Shown here: positions 45,697 through 54,482 of the stretch, piece by piece
Layout: each line of letters begins with the position of its first letter
Numbering within the stretch: position 1 is the stretch's first letter
Assembly (NCBI RefSeq): GCF_000346505.1
Contig: NZ_ANOH01000117.1
Location: 25,874 to 89,873, forward strand
Direction of reading: 5' to 3'
DNA from: Aporhodopirellula sallentina SM41
GTDB taxonomy: Bacteria > Planctomycetota > Planctomycetia > Pirellulales > Pirellulaceae
DNA: 64,000 nt
Position numbers and translations under genes: made by a program
Notes under the pieces: model-generated
Database searches by the model: none
Seen by the model: only the letters and a program-made list of their open reading frames with translations
What the model was told of the DNA's origin: nothing

Positions 45697-45773
45697 TTTT
45701 GGATGCCTCGGCGGAGGCGCTCCCTTTCTCACACAACCACACACAAACCTTCTAACTTTACCGACGTACTTTC

Positions 45774-46247
45774 ATGGGACGAATCACTTCCAGTCGCTCA
45801 CAGCTCAAAGGCGATCCGCGGCACCAGTCACTGCTCGCCAGCAAGTTCATCAACTGCCTCATGCTCGATGGCAAGAAGACCACCGCTCAACGAGTTTTCT
45901 ACGATGCACTTGAGGAAATAGGTAAGCGACACGAAGGCGAGGAAACTCCTTTCGAAGTGTTCGAAGCGGCTTTGGAAAATATCAAGCCATACATCGAAGT
46001 GCGTAGCAAGCGAGTCGGTGGTGCGAGTTATCAGGTTCCAATGCAGGTGAACAAGGCTCGCCAGCAGAGTCTTGCGATTCGCTGGATTCTCGGTGCCGTT
46101 CGTGAGAAGAAGGGCCGTCCGATGCACCTGAAGTTGGCCGACGAATTGCTCGCCGGTTTCAAGAAGGAAGGTGCCGCTTACACCCGTCGTGAAAACACGC
46201 ACCGCATGGCGGACGCTAACAAGGCATTCGCTCACTTCGCGTGGTAG
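45774..46247 (+). CDS. rpsG: 30S ribosomal protein S7
   Basis: The 157-residue S7 binds the 3' major domain of 16S rRNA and nucleates assembly of the 30S head, next to the E site. Recognised segments are [71 protein letters not shown] and [28 protein letters not shown]. Length is normal for the bacterial family. The 77-base gap after rpsL contains a GCCTC-GGCG-GAGGC hairpin (45705-45718). In E. coli the same gap is the S7 translational feedback site, so a similar role is possible but unproven. A strong terminator-like hairpin follows before fusA. Confidence 0.98.
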   Translation: MGRITSSRSQLKGDPRHQSLLASKFINCLMLDGKKTTAQRVFYDALEEIGKRHEGEETPFEVFEAALENIKPYIEVRSKRVGGASYQVPMQVNKARQQSLAIRWILGAVREKKGRPMHLKLADELLAGFKKEGAAYTRRENTHRMADANKAFAHFAW

Positions 46248-46340
46248 GTCGCGGGTTTGCCTTCGACGGCAATCCCCTCTGAACTCGCTCCGTCGGATCC
46301 GACTCGGCTATCCGGCGACGCCGAAAATCATCACAATTGC

Positions 46341-46376
46341 TCGCGATTCGGTTTCTTCCGGATCGCGATTTTTTTT
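46341..46376 (+). terminator. Intrinsic terminator or attenuator between rpsG and fusA
   Basis: TCGCGATTCGG (46341-46351) pairs with CCGGATCGCGA (46358-46368) at 10 of 11 positions across the six-base loop TTTCTT, and is followed directly by eight T (46369-46376). This is a textbook rho-independent structure reading on the plus strand, 94 bases after rpsG and 58 before fusA. No promoter was obvious in the remaining 58 bases. Confidence 0.75.
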
Positions 46377-46434
46377 GCGCCCCCGTCATCGGCGCATCGT
46401 ACCGCTCGACAACCTGCTTTCTGATTTCCCGCTC

Positions 46435-48534
46435 ATGGCCTCCGACATATCCAAGCTTCGCAACATTGGCATCATTGCTCACATCGACGCCGGTAAAACG
46501 ACCGTCACCGAACGGATGTTGTACCTCAGCGGAGAGAAGCACCGGGTCGGTCGGGTGGATCACGGAACGACGGATACTGACGACGATCCCGAAGAACAGG
46601 ACCGTGGCATTACGATTTTCAGTGCCTGTGTGAAATACAGTTGGGGCGACTACAACATTAACCTGCTCGACACTCCAGGCCACGTTGATTTTACCGCCGA
46701 GGTCGAGCGTTGTTTGCGTGTGCTCGACGGCGCCGTGGTTGTGTTCTCTGCTCGCGAAGGCGTGGAGGCTCAGAGCGAAACGGTATGGCGGCAGGCGGAT
46801 CGCTACGAAGTCCCGCGGATCGTTTTCATTAACAAGATGGACCGCGAGGGTGCGAGCTTCGATGACGTGTTCAACGACATCGGGCCTCGTTTAGGCGGGC
46901 GTCCTGTTGCTGTTGAGATTCCGGTTGGCCAGGGGCCGACCCATGTCAGTGATCCGTTCCGAGGTGTCATTGATTTGGTCGATATGAAGTTGCTTCAGTT
47001 CGATCCGGAAACCGAAGGGAAGGAAGTTACCGAGACGTCGCTTCCCGATGAGTTGATGGATGATGCCACTTTTTGGCGAGAGCAGATGCTCGAGGTGGTT
47101 TATGAGCTGGATGAAGAGGCGATGGCCCTCGCTCTCGAGGAGAAAGAGGTTCCTCGTGAGATGATCGTAGCGGCGTTGCGGAAGGGATGTCTCGATCGAA
47201 CGATCCAGCCGGTCTTCTGTGGATCGGCGTTGCATGGGATTGGCGTGCAGCCGTTGATGACGGGAGTCGGCAATTATCTGCCGAGCCCGCTCGATCGGCC
47301 GCCGGTCACGGGAATCACTCCAGGGAAAGAAGATAAGCCGCAATCGCGAAAACCGGATTCGAGCGAACCGTTCTGCGGTTTGGTCTTCAAGATCCTTCCG
47401 GCGAAGACCGGGGACAACTATTGGATTCGCGTCTACAGCGGAACGTTGCAGCAGAACTCGCGTGTCTTATGTCCGAATAGGGACAAGAAAGAGAATGTGG
47501 CTCAGATTTGGCAGATTCACGCGACCAAGAAAGACCGTGACGGGCAGAGTGATTCGGTCGGTGCGGGCGATATCTGCTGCGTGATCGGGCCGCGTTTTGC
47601 CATCACCGGCGACACTGTTTGCGATTCGAAATCACCGATCGAACTGCCTAGCATCAAGTTTGCCGAAACCGTTTTGTCGATGGCGATTGAACCGGAGAGC
47701 ACGGCGGATCGGAAGAAGCTCGAAGAGACGCTCGACATGCTCCGTCGGCAGGACCCGACCTTCCGCGCTGTCGAAAACGAAGAGATCGGTCAAACGATCA
47801 TCAGCGGAATGGGTGAGTTGCACCTCGAGGTGATCCAGCATCGGCTCACGCGTGATTTCAACCTGAACGTGAAATTCTACAAGCCGCGAGTGAACTATCG
47901 CGAAACGATCGGTGGTACTGCGGACGTGGTCGGTCAGTGCAACCGTGTTGTCGGGGCGACGCAGATGTTTGCTCGGTTGAAGACCCGCGTGATGGCGACG
48001 GAAGACCCGTCCGCACCGGTGGTTGTCTTCGATCGTTTGCCGCCTGACTGTCCGCTGCCCAACGCGGTTCGCACCGCGGCGATCGAGGAGATGCGAGAAC
48101 GGGCAGGCGGCGGTGGAATGATTGCCGGTTTCCCGCTGTCGGGCGTTCGGTTCGAGGTCTACGACGCGGAAATGCAGGATGAGGGTAGCGATGAAGTGGC
48201 GTTCCGAATCGCTGCCGGCGACGCGTTCGAAACTGGACTCGAGAAGGCCGGACCGGTGTTGCTCGAACCGATCATGCGAGTCGAAGTTACCACGCCGGAA
48301 GATTACATGGGCGAGATCGTCGGCGATCTTCAGCAGCGACGCGCGATCATCGCTTCTACCGAAACCAGAGGCATGATGACGGTGATCACCGCACACGCTC
48401 CTTTGAAAGAGATGTTCGGTTACAGCAGTGCGATTCGCAGTTTGAGCCAAGGTCGTGCCGGCAGCAGCATGGAGCCTTACGGTTACCAACCGGCACCGAA
48501 AGAAGACGCCGAAGGCTTTCAGTTCGGCAACTAG
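46435..48534 (+). CDS. fusA: Elongation factor G (divergent, planctomycete-type)
   Basis: The 699-residue translational GTPase catalyses ribosomal translocation. G1 is AHIDAGKTT (15-23), G3 DTPGH (79-83) and G4 NKMD; domains II-V follow with GMGELHLEVIQHRL and the C-terminal RRAIIASTETRGMMTVIT block. Switch I reads DTDDDPEEQDRGITI (47-61), not the usual MDWMEQEQERGITI-type sequence, and the protein lacks some loops of the common EF-G. That places it in a divergent EF-G class, as known in planctomycetes and some other phyla. It is the third gene of the str cluster but lies behind an intrinsic terminator. The frame is open to 46171 over the rpsG end; the family start at 46435 is used. No EF-Tu gene follows. 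Confidence 0.93.
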   Translation: MASDISKLRNIGIIAHIDAGKTTVTERMLYLSGEKHRVGRVDHGTTDTDDDPEEQDRGITIFSACVKYSWGDYNINLLDTPGHVDFTAEVERCLRVLDGAVVVFSAREGVEAQSETVWRQADRYEVPRIVFINKMDREGASFDDVFNDIGPRLGGRPVAVEIPVGQGPTHVSDPFRGVIDLVDMKLLQFDPETEGKEVTETSLPDELMDDATFWREQMLEVVYELDEEAMALALEEKEVPREMIVAALRKGCLDRTIQPVFCGSALHGIGVQPLMTGVGNYLPSPLDRPPVTGITPGKEDKPQSRKPDSSEPFCGLVFKILPAKTGDNYWIRVYSGTLQQNSRVLCPNRDKKENVAQIWQIHATKKDRDGQSDSVGAGDICCVIGPRFAITGDTVCDSKSPIELPSIKFAETVLSMAIEPESTADRKKLEETLDMLRRQDPTFRAVENEEIGQTIISGMGELHLEVIQHRLTRDFNLNVKFYKPRVNYRETIGGTADVVGQCNRVVGATQMFARLKTRVMATEDPSAPVVVFDRLPPDCPLPNAVRTAAIEEMRERAGGGGMIAGFPLSGVRFEVYDAEMQDEGSDEVAFRIAAGDAFETGLEKAGPVLLEPIMRVEVTTPEDYMGEIVGDLQQRRAIIASTETRGMMTVITAHAPLKEMFGYSSAIRSLSQGRAGSSMEPYGYQPAPKEDAEGFQFGN

Positions 48535-48585
48535 ATGGCGGTATCGCCAGTAGGTTGTTGCAGCCAAAAATGAGGGTTGATGGCC

Positions 48586-48652
48586 GTAGCGAAAGTCGCC
48601 AAGACTTTCGGTGATTTCATGACATACCGAAACTCTTGGCGAGTTTCGCTAC
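48586..48652. repeat. Long 26-bp imperfect hairpin between fusA and cmk
   Basis: The arm at 48586-48611 (GTAGCGAAAGTCGCCAAGAC...) is matched by the reverse complement of 48627-48652 at 24 of 26 positions, with a 15-base loop. Both mismatches are symmetric C/G exchanges. It lies between two convergent genes, so it could end both transcripts. Its length and symmetry also fit a REP- or MITE-like element that may recur in the genome. Confidence 0.65.
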
Positions 48653-48689
48653 CGTCTATTGGGGGCTGGCGCGATTCGTTCGGCGAGAG

Positions 48690-49349
48690 TCAGTTGCTTT
48701 TGACCATGCAGTTGCGGACCGCGTCGAGCACTGCATTTTTTACCGCATCAGCGAGCATGCCGTCTGTTTGGATCACGATCGCGTCAGGGGCGGCTCTTAG
48801 TCGGCCGACTTCCCGCAATCGGTCCTCCAGATCGCGTTGGTTCTGTGCGGTTAGGACTTCCTCAAACGTTGTCTCTCTCCCTGATTCTTGCAATTGGCGA
48901 TGCCGTCGTCGGGCGCGTTCTTCAGGGGAGGCTGTTAGGAAGATCTTGCACTGCGCGTCCGGGAAGACCTCCGTTCCCTGGTCTCGTCCCTCGGTGACGA
49001 TGTCGCGGTCATTGGCGATCCGTCGTTGTTGCATGGTAAGGCATTCGCGGATTTCCGGCGGGTCGGCGACGTATCGGATGTTGGAGGTGACCGCGGGGGT
49101 CCGGATTTCCTCCGACACGTTGTTTCCGTTGAGGTCAATCCTGTCATCGTCCCAGGAGAGTTCGGCGTTTGCGGCGTAGGAGACCAACGACTCGACGTCG
49201 GCGAGGTCGATTCCCTCCTGCATCGCGCCGAAGGTGATGGCACGATACATTGCCCCGGTATCGAGGAAGGCAAACCCGAGGTCGATGGCTACGTCGCGTG
49301 CGATACTACTTTTTCCAGCCCCGGCGGGGCCATCGATAGTCACGATCAT
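48690..49349 (-). CDS. cmk: Cytidylate kinase
   Basis: The 219-residue nucleoside monophosphate kinase phosphorylates CMP and dCMP with ATP. The P-loop is DGPAGAGKSS (6-15), followed by FLDTGAMYRAITF (the CMP-site start typical of Cmk) and then VTEGRDQGTEVFPDA. The lid region ASPEERARRRHRQL supplies arginines for phosphate binding. The length is normal. The gene lies downstream of the transglutaminase-like gene (25-base gap), so it may be co-transcribed with the MoxR/DUF58 group. It is convergent with fusA. Confidence 0.96.
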   Translation of the reverse strand: MIVTIDGPAGAGKSSIARDVAIDLGFAFLDTGAMYRAITFGAMQEGIDLADVESLVSYAANAELSWDDDRIDLNGNNVSEEIRTPAVTSNIRYVADPPEIRECLTMQQRRIANDRDIVTEGRDQGTEVFPDAQCKIFLTASPEERARRRHRQLQESGRETTFEEVLTAQNQRDLEDRLREVGRLRAAPDAIVIQTDGMLADAVKNAVLDAVRNCMVKSN

Positions 49350-49374
49350 GCGTGTGTGGTTCTGTTTGGGGGGC

Positions 49375-51930
49375 TTACTTTTTGTCTTGCTGCTTGAGCG
49401 TGCCCCGAATCATCTCGAGTGCCTGGTCGATCTTCTTCTTCGACGCAAGGTCAGGAGTACGCTCGGTCGGTGCGGAATCCGTTGTGCCGGTCGCACCGAA
49501 CCGCATCCGATAGAAGAATTGCGTCAGCACCGCGAGCGGGTTTCGAAGGTTTTCGTCAGGCAGGCTGGCTGTCAACTCGGCGGGGGTCTGCCCAGGCGAC
49601 CGAGCATAACCGGCTTCCTCGATCAGTTCGAGTGCTTCGGCGTAGAATGGCAGTGAGGGGCGAGGTGATTTCTTGGACACGGCGGTACGTCGTCGACGAC
49701 CATACATATTGGGGAATTGTATCTTCAGGAAAACGACTGCGGCGAATGCAATGAACACGGCAATGATGGCACCGTTGGTGGAAAACAGTTCGCCGCCCCC
49801 AATGCCGCGCACCTCTCCTGAGTTGATCTTGAGGGCGAATGTTTTGGTCCGTTCGATCCAGTTCCGGTAGGACTGTGTCATGGGGGCAAACCCCGGAGTG
49901 GATAGCAGCGTGGACTCCTGCTTCTTCGGGTCCATCTCGATCACGTAGTCGGTCCAGAGGTTCTGTGCCAAGTCGGCGATCTGCCGAGTGCCCGCGCCTC
50001 CTTCTTGGTCGATCGGTCCGCCGCCGCCCGGTGTTGGGTCGAGTCGGAGCCAATACCGCCGCGACTTCGGCTGGCCGTAAACGTTCTTCCCCAGGGGCAT
50101 GTCCTTCGCATCGATGAGCGCTTCCACCCAAGCGTGTGCGTGGCTTTGTCGAACGTTGAAATACTGGCCCAGGTCGCTGAATTCGTCGCAGTGGTAACCA
50201 ACTACCAGGCGAGCCGGGATCCCTTGGCTGCGGAGCATCATGGCTAGGGCGGATGCAAAGTATTGGCAGTGTCCGCGACGGTCGATGCTGAGGAACTGTT
50301 CGATCGGGTCCATCCCGATGATCGTTGGAAAATCGAGGTTCAGCGTGTACTGATACTGACTGCTCAGTGACAGGTGGCGCTCGAGTGCTTTGGCGATTTC
50401 TACCGGCGTGCGTTTGCGGGGTGGAATCTTGGAGAGCACTTCTTCGGCGACCTCACGCGCCGAAGGCATCAACTGCTCGGAGTACTCGAGTAGTTCATCG
50501 AGATACTCGAGTTGTTCGGCGATGAGAAAGCTGTCGTCATCTGAGGAGAGGTTGTCGTCCTGCGAGATGCTTTGTCCCCCATCGGCATCCACCATGTCGA
50601 CGGGCGCGAGCGAAAGGTCGTGGGTCCATTCCGACTGGACCCCGTCTCGGAACGCCTGCGTGCCAAAGAAGTATTCCATTCGAGGAAAAGTCGACGAGCC
50701 GTCCGAGCTGCCCTGTTTGTCCTTCCGTGTGATGACCCACTGGAACGGCAGGTTGCGTACCGATTCACTGCCGATGATCCGGTGATACGGCGCGATCGCA
50801 AACAGATCGGCGGTACGCATCGATTCGCAGTGGACTTCCGCATGGACGCGGTCGAAGAACATCTGGTCGCTGCTTCGTTTCGGAACGTAGCGAACGGGCA
50901 GTGCCTGGACAGGCCCGCGGAGTCCAACGGGAACCGTTTGCCACGTGCCGCCGCCTTCGGAGATCTCGCGATCGGCAATGTACTTTTCGAGGGTTCGTCC
51001 GCGGAGGTAGATCCCGCCAAGGACCGAGTAGGGTTGTTTCTCGTCCGGGTCGGTCAGCTTCACGCGGAGTGCCCGTTCGGTGCTCGTCTGCATGCGGCCG
51101 ATTTGGCCGAGTCGGACCGTGCCACTGAAGCCAACGAGTGCTTCGGTCGACGCACCGCGTTGTGCCTCAATTCGACGCGGCAAGGCGAAGAAGATCGTCG
51201 CGGCCATCACCGTGACTGCAGGCAGCAAGATGAAGATACTCGTCCACGGAAGGCCCAGCGAGACTTTGGCGAAGGCACGTTTGGCCGCGCGGTTGTTCAA
51301 CGCATACAGTCGCGTCATAGGGCCGCCCGGGGGCGGTGGCGAGTTTGCTGTCTTGCTGGCTTCCTCGGCACGAGTGGTGGTTTCATCGGCGGCGAGAAAT
51401 GCCAAGGCGAACCCGGCGGCGATGACGAGCGGTATGAACCAAATCGCATAATTGAAGGCGTCGTTGAAGACGGCGGCGACGACACAGTTCAGCAGCGCGA
51501 AAACGAGCAGTTGTTCGAAGAGGCGGTGTGTTTTTTCCTGCAGCATCAGGATCGCCTGGGCAACGGCGAGAAGCTGCGCAACCGCGACCATTTTACGTCC
51601 CAACTGGTCCGCGTCCTGGACGAACTCGGCCACGCAAACGAATGCCGTTAGCGCCATCGCTGCGTACGCCACCAAAGACGGAAGGGCGAACAGTTTCTGC
51701 CAGTCGACGCAAATGAATCCGATGATTGCAAACGTCACAACGATGACTGAGAGCGACTGCGTGTCCGATGCCGTCCCGAGCAACATTCCGCCCAGGGCGG
51801 TCACGATGGCGTACGCGAACTTCGTCCGCAATCGAAGCGGTGTATCGGGTTGCTGCCAAACACCAGCGTCGTGAGGAGGGGCCGGTTTCTTGTCGGCCGG
51901 TTGGACGGCTGATGTCGCGGGGACGCTCAT
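49375..51930 (-). CDS. Transglutaminase-like membrane protein (TgpA type)
   Basis: The 851-residue protein has about six N-terminal membrane helices (35-255 region), an exported papain-like transglutaminase core, a further helix (GAIIAVFIAFAAVVFLKIQF) and a cytoplasmic tail. The catalytic triad motifs are visible: RRGHCQYFASALAMMLRSQGIP (Cys), SHAHAWVEALID (His) and YWLRLDPTPG (Asp). It belongs to the MoxR-DUF58-TgpA gene group, in which the AAA ATPase, the DUF58 protein and this enzyme are usually found together. The group is thought to act on cell-envelope or extracellular protein maturation. The target is unknown. It starts 21 bases after the DUF58 gene ends and so lies in one transcript. 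Confidence 0.88.
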   Translation of the reverse strand: MSVPATSAVQPADKKPAPPHDAGVWQQPDTPLRLRTKFAYAIVTALGGMLLGTASDTQSLSVIVVTFAIIGFICVDWQKLFALPSLVAYAAMALTAFVCVAEFVQDADQLGRKMVAVAQLLAVAQAILMLQEKTHRLFEQLLVFALLNCVVAAVFNDAFNYAIWFIPLVIAAGFALAFLAADETTTRAEEASKTANSPPPPGGPMTRLYALNNRAAKRAFAKVSLGLPWTSIFILLPAVTVMAATIFFALPRRIEAQRGASTEALVGFSGTVRLGQIGRMQTSTERALRVKLTDPDEKQPYSVLGGIYLRGRTLEKYIADREISEGGGTWQTVPVGLRGPVQALPVRYVPKRSSDQMFFDRVHAEVHCESMRTADLFAIAPYHRIIGSESVRNLPFQWVITRKDKQGSSDGSSTFPRMEYFFGTQAFRDGVQSEWTHDLSLAPVDMVDADGGQSISQDDNLSSDDDSFLIAEQLEYLDELLEYSEQLMPSAREVAEEVLSKIPPRKRTPVEIAKALERHLSLSSQYQYTLNLDFPTIIGMDPIEQFLSIDRRGHCQYFASALAMMLRSQGIPARLVVGYHCDEFSDLGQYFNVRQSHAHAWVEALIDAKDMPLGKNVYGQPKSRRYWLRLDPTPGGGGPIDQEGGAGTRQIADLAQNLWTDYVIEMDPKKQESTLLSTPGFAPMTQSYRNWIERTKTFALKINSGEVRGIGGGELFSTNGAIIAVFIAFAAVVFLKIQFPNMYGRRRRTAVSKKSPRPSLPFYAEALELIEEAGYARSPGQTPAELTASLPDENLRNPLAVLTQFFYRMRFGATGTTDSAPTERTPDLASKKKIDQALEMIRGTLKQQDKK

Positions 51931-51951
51931 TTCAATAGTCTCTGGCCTGTA

Positions 51952-53295
51952 TTAAATGTTTTCCGAGTCGATCCATTGGCCCGCGTCTTTACCCGAGACG
52001 TCGACCCAGGTGACCTGGCTGCGTGTTCGCCAGCGTCGCAGGGAGTTGGCGGTGGCCGCATCGGAGGCAACCGCGCGGTTTTGAGAGCGTGAACTGACGA
52101 CCAGCAAATCGGGCAGTCGCGTTGCTGCGGAGGATGCCTGCAAGAGTGCATCGGCGATCGGGACGTGGGAAGACGGGTTCATCCGTGCGAGCGCCTGCAG
52201 CATGCGTTTTCGCCCGACCAAAGAGGCACCGGTCGCGATGACGCCGGTTTCCTGGCCGGCGACAACAAGGACCAATCGGTTTTCACTGCCGTGAGTCAAT
52301 TCGACTGACAGAGTTGCTGCCAAGCTGATGGCACGTTCGACATCTTCATCGACCGCGAATTCGGTGGCGGCTTGAGACTCTGCCTGCTTCTTGGAGGACG
52401 CGGTCTTGGGACCAAGGGCTTTGATGCGGCTGCCCAGAGTGGATCCGCTCGAGGTGGCCCGGCTATCGCCAGGAGCGGGAGCGTTGGGCGACCACGCGTC
52501 GACTAGCAGGCAAAGGTCAAAACGCTTTTGTTGTTCAAACTGCCTGACGGCCGGTTCGCCGAGTCTCGCCGTCGTCCGCCAGTGGATATGCCGTGGGCTG
52601 TCGCCGTGCCGGTACTCACGCAGGCCGAAGAACACATCGTTGGAAGGGCCTTGCCGATGAACGGTCGCCGAGACGTTGCCCATCCGGCTCGGAAGGAGTC
52701 GTTGCCAGGACCGTTTGAGGCGGTAGAGGCGGGGGTACACATCAACGAAATCCTCTTCCCGGATCGACTCTCGAAAGGCGGTCGACAGCGCCAGGGGGGC
52801 CACCGTGGACGCTTTCCATCGGCCAAAACGATATCTGCCTCGGTGGTGCGCGATCAAATCGAAATACGCACTGGTGGTTTGGCCGGGCATCAATAGGCCG
52901 ACGCCGGTCAGGGCCTCGACGCTGCCCAAGGGGACTTGGGTGGGCCGTTTACTCACCGGAGCAAACTCGGTGTTGCTGACCAACATTTTCTCCATCGTGT
53001 CGACCAGGCTGATCAGCCATAGCGGCATGAAGCGGTGTTGGTTGTTGATCTGGTAGCGGATCCGCATCGGTTTGCCCGCGAAGGCCTCGGCGGGCATCCG
53101 ACGGTCGATCCGCAGCGATGTGATCATCGCGCGACTGATCCGCCACTGGACGATCACGCTGCCGAGCGTGATGGCGGCGACAACGATTAGAAGATTCAGG
53201 CCGTTGAGCGAGCCACCTAGGATGCCAAAGATCCCGATCAACATCACCTGGACGCCCAGTCGCGTGAGTCGGTGGCGGGTGCTACGTCTTTCCAT
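51952..53295 (-). CDS. DUF58 domain protein (MoxR-associated)
   Basis: The 447-residue protein has two adjacent N-terminal membrane helices (about 15-50), a beta-rich segment, and the DUF58 domain with its best-known motif. That motif is FFGLREYRHGDSPRHIHWRTTARLGEP, preceded by VHRQGPSNDV. Next comes RFDLCLLVDAW, resembling the start of a vWA-like fold, followed by an Ala/Ser-rich insertion. DUF58 proteins co-occur with MoxR ATPases and are thought to be their substrates or partners. It sits 92 bases downstream of moxR and directly upstream of the transglutaminase-like gene. No catalytic residues are known for the domain. Confidence 0.88.
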   Translation of the reverse strand: MERRSTRHRLTRLGVQVMLIGIFGILGGSLNGLNLLIVVAAITLGSVIVQWRISRAMITSLRIDRRMPAEAFAGKPMRIRYQINNQHRFMPLWLISLVDTMEKMLVSNTEFAPVSKRPTQVPLGSVEALTGVGLLMPGQTTSAYFDLIAHHRGRYRFGRWKASTVAPLALSTAFRESIREEDFVDVYPRLYRLKRSWQRLLPSRMGNVSATVHRQGPSNDVFFGLREYRHGDSPRHIHWRTTARLGEPAVRQFEQQKRFDLCLLVDAWSPNAPAPGDSRATSSGSTLGSRIKALGPKTASSKKQAESQAATEFAVDEDVERAISLAATLSVELTHGSENRLVLVVAGQETGVIATGASLVGRKRMLQALARMNPSSHVPIADALLQASSAATRLPDLLVVSSRSQNRAVASDAATANSLRRWRTRSQVTWVDVSGKDAGQWIDSENI

Positions 53296-53387
53296 AGATG
53301 AACTTACTTTGTCCGCCTCGTCCGCAGGTGATATCGTTGGCAGGTGAATTCGTTGCAGGCGAAACCGTGTGAGTGGATGCCCTGCTA

Positions 53388-54332
53388 TTATACCGGCACA
53401 GGGATCGGTTCGATCAAATCAGCCAACTGTTGTTCGACGACGGAGCGACTTCCGCCCTGGAAGATCCCTTCCGGCAAGACGCGGTGCGCCAACGCGGGAA
53501 CCGCCAGCGTTTTGAGGTCATCGGGGACGACATAGTCCCGGCCTCTCAATAACGCGAGCGATTGACAGCCCCGGTAGAAACTCAGGGCACCCCGGGTGCT
53601 CACGCCAACCTGAAACGCTTCGTGGTTGCGCGTTGCGTTGACAATATCCAACAGGTAGTCGGTCAACGATTCGTCGAAACGCACCCGACCGACTTCAGCT
53701 TGAACCGAGAGGATTTCCGCGGGGGAAATGACACTTTGGAGGTCGTTAACCGGCTCGCCGGATTGGTGTGTCGACAGAACCGAACGTTCGATTTCACGAA
53801 CCGGGTAGCCGATCGAGGTGCGTAGCAGGAACCGGTCCAATTGGCTCTCGGGCAACGCGTAGGTTCCCTCGTACTCGAACGGGTTTTGCGTTGCGATCAC
53901 CATAAAGGGTTTGGGAAGGTTATGGGTGACACCGTCAACGGTGACCTGGCCTTCGCTCATCGCTTCGAGCAATGCGGATTGCGTCCGAGGTGGGGCGCGG
54001 TTGATTTCGTCCGCCAACACGACGTTGGCAAAAATGGGCCCTTTCGAGAACTCAAATTCACCGGTTGCTGCGCGATAAATCATGCTCCCGGTAATATCAC
54101 TGGGGAGCAGGTCGGGGGTGAACTGAAGTCGTGAAAACTTCGCATCCAAACTGTGGGCTAATGCTTTTGCTGCCAACGTCTTGCCAACCCCGGGCACGTC
54201 CTCGAGCAAGACATGCTCACCCGCCATCGCGGCGAGAATAAGCATGTCGATCAACTCGTCTTTTCCCAGGACAACTTTCGCAATGTTGTCACGGAGCAAT
54301 TGGCAGGTCTCGAATGCGCTGCGCTGGACCAT
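53388..54332 (-). CDS. MoxR-family AAA+ ATPase
   Basis: The 314-residue AAA+ protein has Walker A EDVPGVGKTLAAKAL (44-58, K51) and Walker B VVLADEINRAPP (104-115). The sensor/arginine-finger region is PFMVIATQNPFEYEGTYALPESQLDRF. MoxR ATPases act as chaperone-like remodelling motors, often with a vWA or DUF58 partner, during maturation of complexes or envelope proteins. It is first of the moxR, DUF58, tgpA series on the minus strand, with cmk after them. Its length and motif spacing are typical. Confidence 0.93.
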   Translation of the reverse strand: MVQRSAFETCQLLRDNIAKVVLGKDELIDMLILAAMAGEHVLLEDVPGVGKTLAAKALAHSLDAKFSRLQFTPDLLPSDITGSMIYRAATGEFEFSKGPIFANVVLADEINRAPPRTQSALLEAMSEGQVTVDGVTHNLPKPFMVIATQNPFEYEGTYALPESQLDRFLLRTSIGYPVREIERSVLSTHQSGEPVNDLQSVISPAEILSVQAEVGRVRFDESLTDYLLDIVNATRNHEAFQVGVSTRGALSFYRGCQSLALLRGRDYVVPDDLKTLAVPALAHRVLPEGIFQGGSRSVVEQQLADLIEPIPVPV

Positions 54333-54482
54333 GAAAAACTTCTAAAAGCGAGGCAGTAAGAAAAGGAGAAGCGGTCGAGCGTGTGCTGACACTACCACAT
54401 GCTAGTGGCTCGGCGCGTATCTTTCCATCGGGCGACACGTTCTCGGCGCTAGGTTGTCGTCAATGTTATACGAGGTTGGCCG

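Noticed and set aside
46171..46434. N-terminal extension of EF-G into rpsG and the terminator
   Set aside because: EF-G family similarity begins at 46435, and the extension crosses the intrinsic terminator.
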